Assembly: GCA_025499705.1 (NCBI GenBank)
Contig: JAFMVE010000003.1
Location: 155,010-219,009, forward strand
Length of the DNA: 64,000 nucleotides
Source of the DNA: Carboxylicivirga caseinilyticus
GTDB taxonomy: Bacteria > Bacteroidota > Bacteroidia > Bacteroidales > Marinilabiliaceae
Direction: 5' to 3'
The notes beneath the pieces are model-generated. The model made no database searches. It saw only the letters and a list, made by a program, of their open reading frames with translations, and was not told the origin of the DNA. Shown here piece by piece: positions 47,645 through 56,607 of this stretch (position 1 is the first letter of the stretch; each line of letters begins with the position of its first letter). Both the position numbers and the translations under genes were made by a program.

Positions 47645-49348
47645 ATGAGTCACTACAAGATTGGCACCATTTTATTCTTAATTTTATTTAGTACATATTC
47701 AGTATTTGCAGCCAGAGGACCAAAGATATTAAGTCCGGTAAATAATAAGTCTATTACACAAACCTCAGTGGTACTGATTTGGGAAGAGCTAAATAGAACA
47801 AATATTATTTACGAAGTTAAAGTCTCAGAATCACCGGATTTTCTAGATGACTTAAGCCTGGTTTTACAAACAACTAAAAATAAAATCACCATTAACTATC
47901 CATTCTTTGAATTGGGTAAAAGGTACTTCTGGACTGTCAAGGGGATGTATACAAATAATGGCACTGTATACATTAATACAGATTGGTCTCATGAGAAGCA
48001 AAAAATACAAAGTGATTATTCATTTGTAATTGCTGAGGATGCGATTGATTTGGCAGGTGAGCAACCCAAAATGTTATTGGATGAGGAACAAATGGCTTAT
48101 GATACGCTTCAGCCAGTGTTGAAGTGGGACTTCTGGAAACTTAAGAATGAACCATATAAAATATTAAACAAAGATGGTGTTTTTGTGGAGCCTATTCTTA
48201 GTAAGATAAGTTATGACTTTCAAATTTCAGAAGCATCTGATTTTTCTGTTGGTACGAGAACCTATTCACCTATATTAGGTGACAGTATCATTATTAAAAT
48301 GCCTATTCTATATCCTAATCATGAATATTTTTGTAGGGTGCGTGCAAAATATTATGATCCTATTCTAAAAATAGTTAGGACTACACGATGGTCAAGTGAA
48401 TTTAATGGTTGGCACTCGTTTAAAACTTCTATAGATGCATTAGGGACTTTTTCATTTTCAGAAGGTTCTATACTGGAACAAAACATGGGAGATCTCATCA
48501 ATTATAGTTTAGAATTGTTGGTGTCAGGTAATTACAATAATATTAGTCCAAGTGTGTCGATGAATGGTCAGATGTTATCATTTATAAGTGATAGATCTGG
48601 TAATCGTGAATTATATCTTAAAGATACTTATGCAAGACGTAATGGGGGAGAAACGCAAAAAACTCAAATAATGTCTGGTCGTTCAATCTATAATCCATTT
48701 TGGTTAAATGATGATGAAAGAGTCGGTTTTTTTGCTAATTTATATAATCCGATGTCCTGGCATGTGTTTTCAACAAATAGGGGGTCTGGATTGACTATTA
48801 TGACTTCAGGTATGGAAATGGCTGAAAAGAATCCTGACTTTAGTTTAAGTGGTTCTTGTTCTACGGATGGTAGGGTGATTTTTAGTGCTAAAATGTATGA
48901 TAGTGATCCGTACATGATGTATTTACTTGATTTATCTGATGATAGCCGTACACAATTACGACCTGGTTTATTTCCTGATATCAGGGATGATGATAGAATC
49001 GTATTCTGTTCAAACGAAACAGGTAATTATGAAATATGGATTGTAGAGTTGGAAGGGAAAAGTGTTTTTCGTCCAACTATATTAAACTCACATCAGGCAG
49101 ATGATTATGAACCTGCTTTTTCACCTAATGGTGAACGCATTTTATTTACTTCAAACAGAAGCGGCAATAGTGATATCTGGGTTATGGATGTGGATGGAAG
49201 CAATCTGCAACAATTAACTACACATCCTATGGTTGATCGTCATCCTCAATGGATTGATGCAAGTACTATTGTATTTCAATCGAATAGAGATAAAGATGAT
49301 AGGGGGAACCCGATCTATGGAATTTACTTATTAAGATTATCTAATTGA
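47645..49348 (+). CDS. Secreted PD40/TolB-like beta-propeller protein
   Basis: A 567-aa protein with a signal peptide (LFLILFSTYSVFAARGP). N-terminal Fn3-like domains (LVNNKSITQTSVVLIWEEL..., ILSKISYDFQISEASDF), then a beta-propeller with PD40 repeats: SPSVSMNGQMLSFISDRSGNRELYL, EPAFSPNGERILFTSNRSGNSDIWVMDVDG and a third DRHPQW...FQSNRDKDDRGN. TolB-like propellers bind envelope partners. It probably works with the kinase's periplasmic domain; this is contextual. Confidence 0.82.
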   Translation: MSHYKIGTILFLILFSTYSVFAARGPKILSPVNNKSITQTSVVLIWEELNRTNIIYEVKVSESPDFLDDLSLVLQTTKNKITINYPFFELGKRYFWTVKGMYTNNGTVYINTDWSHEKQKIQSDYSFVIAEDAIDLAGEQPKMLLDEEQMAYDTLQPVLKWDFWKLKNEPYKILNKDGVFVEPILSKISYDFQISEASDFSVGTRTYSPILGDSIIIKMPILYPNHEYFCRVRAKYYDPILKIVRTTRWSSEFNGWHSFKTSIDALGTFSFSEGSILEQNMGDLINYSLELLVSGNYNNISPSVSMNGQMLSFISDRSGNRELYLKDTYARRNGGETQKTQIMSGRSIYNPFWLNDDERVGFFANLYNPMSWHVFSTNRGSGLTIMTSGMEMAEKNPDFSLSGSCSTDGRVIFSAKMYDSDPYMMYLLDLSDDSRTQLRPGLFPDIRDDDRIVFCSNETGNYEIWIVELEGKSVFRPTILNSHQADDYEPAFSPNGERILFTSNRSGNSDIWVMDVDGSNLQQLTTHPMVDRHPQWIDASTIVFQSNRDKDDRGNPIYGIYLLRLSN

Positions 49349-49369
49349 AAATAGTTAAAATACTTTCTT

Positions 49370-52144
49370 ATGAATCGGATCATTTTCTTTATTCTGATTG
49401 AGTTTTTTTTCATATTTTGTTTAGTAGCACAAAATAACAAAGGTATTAAGCTTATAGACAATGTTTTTACAAATAAACTCTTATCAAATGTTTTAAATGT
49501 AAATGATGAAGTAGCTTACTTCGGTTTATACTGGAATGATCTGACAAAGACATATTTAGAGCAAAGTAATTTTGAAAACAGGTTACTTCAAAAAACTTCA
49601 GCAAATATTCATATAAAGGATCCTGAAATTCTTATTTCTGAGTACAAACGACTAAGTAGAAAGTTATCTGAAGAAATAGCAGAAGAAACGGAAATTAATA
49701 AAGAAAGGATAGATCGTGATATTAGATATTTGGGAGAAAGTCTTGCTAAGCTTGCTGCAGACAATAAAATTACAACGAATAATAGTACGGTAGATTTTTT
49801 TCTTAAGGAACTGGTTATATCATCTGCTCAAGAAAAGCAAAAGCAAAAATATGAAGCAAAGATGAGAGATATTGAAATAAAAGCGGAAGCTGATTTAAGA
49901 ATGAACCTTAGTAATAAACTTGAACCCATTAAAGAATCAATTATTAAAGAAAATAAGGATTCTAAAGATCAATTTTTTAGAGCTTTTGCATATGAGAAGG
50001 ATGAAAGTAAAGAGGATTATTATTATGAATGTTATAAGTTTCATGATTGTTTTATTAAGGAAGTAAATAAGAATTATAATGTCTATAATAGCGATTGGTT
50101 ATATCCAAAATGTGCTAAACCAGTATTGTCTTTTCAAACAACTTATACGAATGGTAATTATCTCTCAATCGCGAAAAGAAAGAAAGGTTTGTATGATAAA
50201 TTTGGAAATAAGGAATTACTTGATGCAACCAATCTCTTTCTAGATGCAGCATTGTCTGAAAAGAATGACGATGCTCATGCTTATTTGTTTAAATCGGAGT
50301 TAGAAGAGAATATCATAAAAAAAATGTTCTATGTATTGCTTGCTGATAAATTTGATCATGATGATCCAGAAGTAGAAATGTCTAAAGTAGAAGTAGAGGA
50401 TGTTTTTTTGAATGAGTTCTTTAAATCGATTGAACAAGGAGACGTGTCTTTTATTAGGGAAAGTGTCGAAAATAATTTTCATTTAGGACTTGAGAAGAAT
50501 GGGAAAACGCCAATAATAGTTTCAATCGAGAATGATCAGGATAAAATACTTGATTTATTAATTGACAATCATCCCAATAAAGAAACTATATTAAAAAATG
50601 GTCATTTATTGCTTTTTCATATGGCTGCAGTTGATGCTGTTAAATGTACTAAGTTAATGCATTCAAAAGGATTAGATCTGGGATTTGTGGATTCTTCAAA
50701 TAATGGTATAACAGCCTTAAATATAGCATTGGATAATGGAAATTATAATGTTGCATCATACCTCTTAGCAAATATAAAAAGTCCTGATAAAGCCCTTAAG
50801 TATGTGAAGAAAGTAGAACCTGATCAACTAAAAGAAGCATGTTTGTTTATTTATGATAAATCGGATAAATATCTAAATATTATTGAGAAATATGATAAAG
50901 CTTTTCTTAAGGATAACTATAGCCGAATAAATATCACCGCATTACCAGATGATGCTTTTATTTATATTAATGGAACATGCTACGGGCAAGGTAATTGTTT
51001 ATCAGCTTATCTTAGATTAGATAAGAGTTATCTGGTTGAGATTCAGAAAAAGGGTTTTAAAACAGTTAATAAGAATATTTTACTGAAAAAAGGCCAACTG
51101 GCAAATGTAAGGGTTGTGTTAAAAGAAAATCCAAAAACACTTATTTCACTTAAGTCTCACAATGATGTTGGTTACCAATTAAAAGATTGGCACGATTTCT
51201 ATGTAGGTCCATCAGGGTTGAAAAAGGAAAATAAGAGAAACAATGAATTTAATGAAGAACTTAAACAAGTTGCCAGGGATAAGGCCAAAGCAGAGGCAGA
51301 TGCCCACAATAAAAGAATTAAATTAGAATTGGATAAGATAAATAGTTCTATCAGAATGCAAAATGAAGAGATTAAACTTTCAAATGAACAACTGAATAAA
51401 GAAAGACTATTTGAAGTCTCCTATGCAAGTGCAAAATCTATCGCTGATACTAAAAATTCAAACCCTAAGGTTAACAAAGAAATTGTATATGAAAAAATAA
51501 ATCAACTGTCGAATAATGCACTTCAGGAAAGCAATGTTGAAGAAGAGAAAGAAACAGAAACCTTGAAAGAAGATGTTATTGTAGCCAAAGAGCAGGAGAG
51601 TATTATGGCGTTGGATAATAATAGAAATGAGGAAAATAAAATCCTGGCAATTGTTCAGCCAAAAATAATGAAAGATGGCATAAATGTCATTGATATTGTT
51701 GGATATGATGGAGCGCAGTTGAGGGTTGATTCAATCGTATTTGTAAATCCTGAAAAAGAAGGAAACAGGTCGATTAATTATCAAATAACTGAAAACGCCA
51801 TTGAGTTTTTTCCGGTTTATGGCGAGGGTAGCTATCAATTTACAACTACTATTAATGAGAAGGATACTATTCAGATCATAGAAGTAAAAGCAGAGGATAT
51901 TCCAAAAGAATATATTGGTTTTGTTATTGCTGAGAATGGAGGTTTTTTAGAAATGGAGATAATCAGTAATCGGGAGATTATAGCCGGATCTCACGTTACT
52001 ATTAAGCAAATTAAATCTGATCAATTAGAAGTGGTCGCCAGTGGTAATATTATTTCAGGGAAAGGTAAAAGATACCATATTGAACTTTCCAGAAAGTTTT
52101 TTGAACCCTCTTATGGTACTTTAGTAATGTGTGATATTGAGTAA
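49370..52144 (+). CDS. Secreted ankyrin/PEGA protein with coiled coil
   Basis: A 924-aa protein with a signal peptide (FFILIEFFFIFCLVAQ). A largely helical first part (to ~340), ankyrin-like repeats (~350-470; DVSFIRESVENNFHLGLEKNGKTPIIVSIEN, SSNNGITALNIALDNGNYNVASYLL), a PEGA domain (~519-585; ITALPDDAFIYINGTCYGQGNCLSAYL), a charged coiled coil (~618-690; ELKQVARDKAKAEADAHNKRIKLELDKI), and a beta-rich C-terminus. PEGA domains often attach to the cell wall or sit in surface signalling proteins. Long-range role unknown. Confidence 0.75.
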   Translation: MNRIIFFILIEFFFIFCLVAQNNKGIKLIDNVFTNKLLSNVLNVNDEVAYFGLYWNDLTKTYLEQSNFENRLLQKTSANIHIKDPEILISEYKRLSRKLSEEIAEETEINKERIDRDIRYLGESLAKLAADNKITTNNSTVDFFLKELVISSAQEKQKQKYEAKMRDIEIKAEADLRMNLSNKLEPIKESIIKENKDSKDQFFRAFAYEKDESKEDYYYECYKFHDCFIKEVNKNYNVYNSDWLYPKCAKPVLSFQTTYTNGNYLSIAKRKKGLYDKFGNKELLDATNLFLDAALSEKNDDAHAYLFKSELEENIIKKMFYVLLADKFDHDDPEVEMSKVEVEDVFLNEFFKSIEQGDVSFIRESVENNFHLGLEKNGKTPIIVSIENDQDKILDLLIDNHPNKETILKNGHLLLFHMAAVDAVKCTKLMHSKGLDLGFVDSSNNGITALNIALDNGNYNVASYLLANIKSPDKALKYVKKVEPDQLKEACLFIYDKSDKYLNIIEKYDKAFLKDNYSRINITALPDDAFIYINGTCYGQGNCLSAYLRLDKSYLVEIQKKGFKTVNKNILLKKGQLANVRVVLKENPKTLISLKSHNDVGYQLKDWHDFYVGPSGLKKENKRNNEFNEELKQVARDKAKAEADAHNKRIKLELDKINSSIRMQNEEIKLSNEQLNKERLFEVSYASAKSIADTKNSNPKVNKEIVYEKINQLSNNALQESNVEEEKETETLKEDVIVAKEQESIMALDNNRNEENKILAIVQPKIMKDGINVIDIVGYDGAQLRVDSIVFVNPEKEGNRSINYQITENAIEFFPVYGEGSYQFTTTINEKDTIQIIEVKAEDIPKEYIGFVIAENGGFLEMEIISNREIIAGSHVTIKQIKSDQLEVVASGNIISGKGKRYHIELSRKFFEPSYGTLVMCDIE

Positions 52145-52320
52145 TGATATTTAAGATGCAAAAATTTAGAAATGATGATCATATGAAATGGATATTATTA
52201 CTGATTATTGTTTTTTTAGACCTTACCATTGCATTTACTCAAAACACAATGGTCGATGCACATAAAAACAGTAAACTTAATCTTATTGAAGTTTATCAAT
52301 ATCTCTCTTTAATTGTATAA
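52144..52320 (+). CDS. Small secreted peptide (58 aa)
   Basis: The ATG overlaps the preceding stop by one base (TAATG), giving likely re-initiation. 58 aa, with an internal hydrophobic segment (KWILLLIIVFLDLTIAF) that looks like a signal peptide after a 14-aa polar leader, then a short polar tail. It could be the decayed start of a longer gene. Last gene of the signalling operon. Confidence 0.45.
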   Translation: MIFKMQKFRNDDHMKWILLLIIVFLDLTIAFTQNTMVDAHKNSKLNLIEVYQYLSLIV

Positions 52321-52477
52321 TAATTAAACTCTAATTATTAAAATTGATTACAAACAGTAAATCTAGGTGATTGCTGCACAAATCAATACGAATATTACAT
52401 AGAATGATTGCTCTAAAAACCTTGTTTTATTTCGAAAATTGTATTGTTTTGCATCGTAAAACATATAATTACGAAAC

Positions 52478-52993
52478 ATGTTAGGAAAATACATTCGATT
52501 AATAATAGCTACACTTTTAGTATTAACATCAGTCTTTCTATTTATTTATGGCTCTATTGGCTGGGGAGTAATTTCGGTTATTGTTGGCTTGCTGTTTGTA
52601 TTGTTTCATTTTAAAAATGAAAATAATCTGCTGGCATTCTATTTTATCAGGAAGAACAAGTTTGCAAAAGCAGAAAAAGTACTATCGAAGGTGAAGAGCC
52701 CGGAAAATATGATAAAACGTCAAACGGCATATTATTATTATCTGTTAGGTTTATCGCAAGCTCAAACTCAACAATTATCCTTGGCTGAGAAAAGTCTGAA
52801 AAAGGCCTTGTCGACAGGATTACATTTGAAAGCTGATCAGGCAATGGCAAAATTAAGTCTTGCAGGTTTCTATTTATCAAAGAGAAATAAGAAGCTTGCT
52901 AAAATTCACTTGATGGATGCCAAGAAACTGGATAAACAAAAGATGCTGACAGCTCAGATTAAAGAAGTTGAAAATATGATGAAAAGAATTTAA
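52478..52993 (+). CDS. Membrane-anchored TPR-like protein
   Basis: A 171-aa protein with two N-terminal membrane helices (~8-24, 28-45) and a cytoplasmic helical region resembling TPR (NKFAKAEKVLSKVKSPENM...YYYLLGLSQAQTQQLSLAEKSLKKALS...QAMAKLSLAGFYLSKRNKKLAKIHLMDAKKL). Transcribed alone; unknown partners. Its 3' end forms one arm of a 20-bp inverted repeat. Confidence 0.65.
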   Translation: MLGKYIRLIIATLLVLTSVFLFIYGSIGWGVISVIVGLLFVLFHFKNENNLLAFYFIRKNKFAKAEKVLSKVKSPENMIKRQTAYYYYLLGLSQAQTQQLSLAEKSLKKALSTGLHLKADQAMAKLSLAGFYLSKRNKKLAKIHLMDAKKLDKQKMLTAQIKEVENMMKRI

Positions 52994-53020
52994 AAAAAAA
53001 TCTTTTCATCATATTTTCAA
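52968..53020. repeat. 20-bp perfect inverted repeat across a stop codon
   Basis: The last codons of the TPR gene (52968-52987) are exactly complementary to 53001-53020, and the stop codon lies in the 13-nt loop region. The DNA is AT-rich. No T-run follows, so it is not a canonical terminator, although it would form a long hairpin in mRNA of either strand. Confidence 0.8.
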
Positions 53021-53220
53021 ATATTGCTGAGGTTGATGATAGTACACATTAAACTATTTAGTAATTACCAATATCTGCTGTTTCTATAATTAATTTATTT
53101 GATCTTACTTTAAAGTAATACATTGGTAGTAATACAATTGGCTTTTATTGAGTATATTCCAATTTGGTCATGATAAACTGTAGCATTACTCAAACTAATG
53201 ACTACACAAATATGATCATC

Positions 53221-54333
53221 TTACCTCAATTTCTTATGCAGCCAGGCTCTTATTGGTTCATCATAAAACGTTAGACTTACATAAGCTAATAATATGGCCC
53301 CTGTAAATGTCAATAATGCAAATGGCATGGCTTGCAATAATGTAATACCACTATGATTGCTTACCCATGCAACATAAAAATAAACAAGAACATAATGTGT
53401 CATGTATAACGGGTAAGAAAGATCACCTAAGAACTTAGAGATTCTTTTTGATATTTGATTATGTAATACACCTCCAGCGCCAATAAATACAATGATTGGA
53501 AATATAATGATGATGCAAAATGATTCATATAATCCATTCATCCAAAGATATTCTGTTCCTCCGATTCTTGGCACAAATAGTGTTACAGCAAGCAAGAGAC
53601 TACACCATAAAAAAGCATTTTTAATGTAGATTGGTTTAGATACACGAGATAATAACAAACCTCCAAAAAATGGGAACAAAGTGCGGATTATTCCAATACG
53701 CATATGTTCTGTATTTAGTGTCCAACCGCCAGCAATGTCTCCATTGGGGCTTGTTATAGCTAAATGTATTAGCAATCCAGCGGCCAACATAACAAACAAG
53801 GCTAATGCTTTATTCGATAGTTTTCTTATTCCTATTGCATATAAGATATTAGCTATATACTCAAATAACAATGACCAGCCAACACTATTGAGAGGATGCA
53901 TTTCTTCCCAACCACGTATGTCCATTGAAAGAGGAATGGGTAAAATCGTATAACCTATAAGCATTACAATGATTAATTTCCAAACAGGTACAGTATGAAT
54001 TAGTGGCCAAATCGTTGAATCAGTAAAGTAAAAGCCCATAGCTCCGAGAGTCATGCCCAATATAACGAGTGGTTGCAGGCGAACAAGTCGTCGACGAAGA
54101 AAACCACCAAAGGTTAATTTTCTCCATCTGTCGTCATATGCATAACCGATCACAAAACCAGATAAGAGAAAAAAGAAATCAACTGCCAGATAACCATGAT
54201 TTACAATATTGTCAAGATGACCGCTGGCAAGTGGCTCTGTAAGGTGAAATATAACCACAATAATAGCAGCTATCCCTCTAAGTCCATCCAATATCTGATA
54301 ATGTGGCTTTGTTTCTATCTTTATAGTTTCCAT
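53221..54333 (-). CDS. Acyltransferase 3 (OafA/YrhL-type) membrane protein
   Basis: A 370-aa protein with ~10 membrane helices. The opening YQILDGLRGIAAIIVVIFHLTEP, then YLAVDFFFLLSGFVIGYAY and the RxxRL loop (LRRRLVRLQPL) are the acyltransferase 3 signature. It transfers acyl groups onto exported glycans or lipids. Preceded on its strand by a 14-bp inverted repeat. No other glycan gene is nearby. Confidence 0.9.
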   Translation of the reverse strand: METIKIETKPHYQILDGLRGIAAIIVVIFHLTEPLASGHLDNIVNHGYLAVDFFFLLSGFVIGYAYDDRWRKLTFGGFLRRRLVRLQPLVILGMTLGAMGFYFTDSTIWPLIHTVPVWKLIIVMLIGYTILPIPLSMDIRGWEEMHPLNSVGWSLLFEYIANILYAIGIRKLSNKALALFVMLAAGLLIHLAITSPNGDIAGGWTLNTEHMRIGIIRTLFPFFGGLLLSRVSKPIYIKNAFLWCSLLLAVTLFVPRIGGTEYLWMNGLYESFCIIIIFPIIVFIGAGGVLHNQISKRISKFLGDLSYPLYMTHYVLVYFYVAWVSNHSGITLLQAMPFALLTFTGAILLAYVSLTFYDEPIRAWLHKKLR

Positions 54334-54391
54334 TTTTTTTATATTATCTTAATTAATCCCACAGCTGGTTTTAAGTTCTTTCATTTCAAGT

Positions 54392-54429
54392 TAATCGTAG
54401 TTGAATAATTATAACTTCAACTACGATTA
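54392..54429. promoter_or_regulatory. Perfect 14-bp inverted repeat upstream of the acyltransferase gene
   Basis: 54392-54405 is complementary to 54416-54429 across a 10-nt loop (core TCGTAGTTGAA). It sits 59-96 nt upstream of the minus-strand start, so it could be an operator or a 5'-UTR hairpin. Confidence 0.5.
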
Positions 54430-55023
54430 CATTCGTTGTGATTCAAGAAATCGCCTAAATGAATATTTGATTTTTTATGAATTATATAAAAGTCCACCTT
54501 GCTTTTTACTCATACGAAGGAGACTAATTTTTAAGGAAGTATCGAAAGATTGCAGTTTATAGCATTTATGAAATTGAATATTTTCATTTCCATATATTCC
54601 TGAGATTATAATTCAACCTCCTAAATTTGTTTCAAAATGTTTCATAATTTGACCTTATTTGTACCTCGTTTAAATTAAATGCAACTGAGGTACAAATAGT
54701 GACCAAACTTATGTCCAAAAATGCTAATGTGTGCTAAAGTGGTAATATGAAAAGTGGCTGTAATACTTATTAAGACTAGGATTTTTAAATTAACTCTTCA
54801 TGGTTTGTCATTTGTTTTCCCTACCTATTTGCCGATACAGAATTTTCTAAATGATGTAAATCAGGTAAATACAATATTTGAGTTGTAAAAATGATGTAAG
54901 GAAATTCAGGTATTTCCAGAATTTCTGAATGACTTTACATCGGTGATAATTTGGCCGGTTATTTATCCTAACTTTCAAAAATAGTTATTATTCAATTCAA
55001 TATTCTCCTTCTTTGTATATTAA
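54430..55023. other. Non-coding accessory stretch, about 590 nt
   Basis: AT-rich, with no ORF I would accept. It carries the 3' half of a mosaic repeat at 54832-54897 and ends at the hip operators. It divides the leftward acyltransferase gene from the rightward hip operon. Confidence 0.5.
54832..54897. repeat. Mosaic intergenic repeat, 3' half (copy A)
   Basis: These 66 nt, starting with CCGATACAGAAT, are identical by eye to 63819-63884. Beyond 54897 the likeness continues weakly, with a short deletion in the other copy. Confidence 0.85.
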
Positions 55024-55123
55024 TTATATTCCTTTGCATATAAATCATGTAAAAATCCTTTAATTATATGAGAAAACATATAAAATTGACTATATTTGAG
55101 TAGTTATATTGAAATGCATATAA
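55024..55123 (+). promoter_or_regulatory. Three phased HipB-type operators
   Basis: TTATAT-N8-ATATAA occurs at 55024-55043, 55064-55083 and 55104-55123, each exactly 40 bp from the next. The 8-nt spacing between half-sites is the same as in the E. coli HipB site (TATCC-N8-GGATA), though the bases differ. The third site overlaps the first base of the hipB-like start codon. Confidence 0.75.
55091..55098 (+). promoter_or_regulatory. -7 box of the hip operon
   Basis: TATATTTG fits TAnnTTTG exactly and lies between operators 2 and 3, so repressor at those sites would cover the promoter. I could not pick out a clear -33 box. Confidence 0.5.
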
Positions 55124-55344
55124 TGAAAAAGCTGGCAGAATTTGTAAAGCAAAGAAGAAAAGAAGTGAATCTTACCCAGGAAGAGTTTGCAGATAGGGCA
55201 GGAGTAGCTTTGACTGTTGTCAGAAAAATTGAACAAGGTAAAAGTAATTTGAATCTCGACAAAGTTAATCAGGTTCTAGCAATGTTTGGGCATGAACTGG
55301 CTCCGGTAAATACAAAGGAATTGGAGAAAACTTCAGATGAATGA
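55123..55344 (+). CDS. hipB: HipB-like XRE antitoxin
   Basis: A 73-aa protein from the ATG at 55123. ATG 55114 and TTG 55096 are in frame but would place operator 3 inside the coding region. An XRE helix-turn-helix is visible: FVKQRRKEVNLTQEEFADRAGVALTVVRKIEQGKSNLNLDKVNQVL. Likely a DNA-binding autorepressor and part of the antitoxin complex. It overlaps the next gene by 4 nt (ATGA). Confidence 0.88.
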   Translation: MKKLAEFVKQRRKEVNLTQEEFADRAGVALTVVRKIEQGKSNLNLDKVNQVLAMFGHELAPVNTKELEKTSDE

Positions 55345-55673
55345 GAAAAGCAAAAGTATTATACAACGATAGACTTGCAGGTATTCTGGTTGAATCAGAT
55401 GAAGGAGAGTATACTTTTACCTACAATAAGGAGTATGTAATAAATTATCCTGACTTCTTTTTGACTTTTACAATGCCTGTCATTGATAAGGTGTACAAAT
55501 CCAATAGACTATTCCCATTCTTTGAGTGTTTAATACCTGAAGGTTGGTTGTTAGAGATAGCCTCAAATAGCTGGAAGATAAATAAAAATGATCGAATGGG
55601 GCTTTTGTTGGCTTGTTGTCAAAATTGTATAGGAGCTGTTAGCGTTTTACCAATAAGAGAAGAAGATGACTAA
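55341..55673 (+). CDS. hipS: HipS-like protein (HipA N-subdomain-1 homologue)
   Basis: A 110-aa protein: MRKAKVLYNDRLAGILVESDEGEYTFTYNKEYV, then FFECLIPEGWLLEIAS and DRMGLLLACCQNCIGAVSVLP. These match the N-terminal (Couple_hipA) subdomain of HipA as a separate gene. In E. coli O127 HipBST, HipS (not HipB) is the main antitoxin of HipT. ATGA overlap with hipB and an 8-nt overlap with hipT. Confidence 0.85.
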   Translation: MRKAKVLYNDRLAGILVESDEGEYTFTYNKEYVINYPDFFLTFTMPVIDKVYKSNRLFPFFECLIPEGWLLEIASNSWKINKNDRMGLLLACCQNCIGAVSVLPIREEDD

Positions 55674-56607
55674 AAAGTGCCTGTATTGCTATGAAGAGGT
55701 GGAAAAAGGAGGTGAGTTCCATGAATCTTGTAGTCAACTCTTTTTTGGAACTGCAAAACCTCCTGTTATTCCTTATGGGTTGGATAAAATGGCGGAGTTG
55801 GCAAAAAATGTAGTTGAGCGGAGTGTAACTGTTCCCGGTGTTCAGCCAAAGCTTTCAATGAGTGTAGTTGAAGAATCTAGGGATAGAACGGATAAAAGAT
55901 TGACTGTTGTTGATGCCTTAGGAGGTAATTATATTTTTAAACCAGCATCATTAGATTATCCTGAAATGCCGGCAAATGAACACTTGACAATGCGTATTGC
56001 TGAAAGTTTTGGAATCAATGTAGTTCCATCCAGTTTGATTAGATTACAGTCAGGTGAACTTTCATATATCACCAAGCGGATTGATCGAACAGAAAAAGGA
56101 GAGAGGATACATATGTTGGATATGTTTCAAATAACAGAAGCCTTTGATAAATACAAGGGATCAATGGAAAAGATTGGTAAGGCTCTTAATGAATATTCAG
56201 CTAATCCACTCCTGGATAAATTGTATTTGTTTGAGTTGACTTTGTTCAGTTTTTTGACTGGCAATAATGATATGCACTTGAAGAATTTCTCAATGGTATT
56301 ATCAAATAGAAAGTGGATTTTATCTCCTGCTTATGACTTATTAAATGTATCTATTATACTTCCTGAAGATACAGAAGAACTGGCATTGACTTTAAGTGGA
56401 AAAAAGAAAAAGTTAACCAAAGCTACCTTTGATGCATTTGGTTCTGATCTTGGTCTCAATAAAAAGCAAATCCAAGGAGTTTATAAGCGTTTTATTAAGA
56501 ATCAATCAACAGCCTATAAATGGATTAATAAATCATTTTTATCTGAGGAAATGAAAAAGAGTTATAGAGATATGCTTGAAAACAGGTATTCTAAACTTTT
56601 TGAATAA
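55666..56607 (+). CDS. hipT: HipT-like Ser/Thr kinase toxin
   Basis: A 313-aa protein. An N-terminal CXXC...HXXC knuckle (C5, C8, H19, C22), a Gly/Ser loop VPGVQPKLS (57-64, the region where HipT autophosphorylates), FKPAS with K92, catalytic TGNNDMHLKNFS (D202, N207) and SPAYDLLN with D224 for Mg2+. It lacks the HipA N-terminal subdomain, which is the separate hipS gene, so this is HipT of a HipBST system rather than two-component HipBA. Target (a tRNA synthetase in known cases) unknown. Confidence 0.88.
   Translation: MTKKCLYCYEEVEKGGEFHESCSQLFFGTAKPPVIPYGLDKMAELAKNVVERSVTVPGVQPKLSMSVVEESRDRTDKRLTVVDALGGNYIFKPASLDYPEMPANEHLTMRIAESFGINVVPSSLIRLQSGELSYITKRIDRTEKGERIHMLDMFQITEAFDKYKGSMEKIGKALNEYSANPLLDKLYLFELTLFSFLTGNNDMHLKNFSMVLSNRKWILSPAYDLLNVSIILPEDTEELALTLSGKKKKLTKATFDAFGSDLGLNKKQIQGVYKRFIKNQSTAYKWINKSFLSEEMKKSYRDMLENRYSKLFE

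Noticed and set aside
53221..54333. Acyltransferase-3 gene as part of the lipid operon
   Set aside because: It lies 13 kb away on the other strand with unrelated genes between, so no functional link can be claimed.
55024..55123. Three evenly spaced repeats read as a CRISPR array
   Set aside because: The repeated parts are only 6-nt half-sites around variable 8-nt cores, and they sit at a promoter. There are no cas genes.
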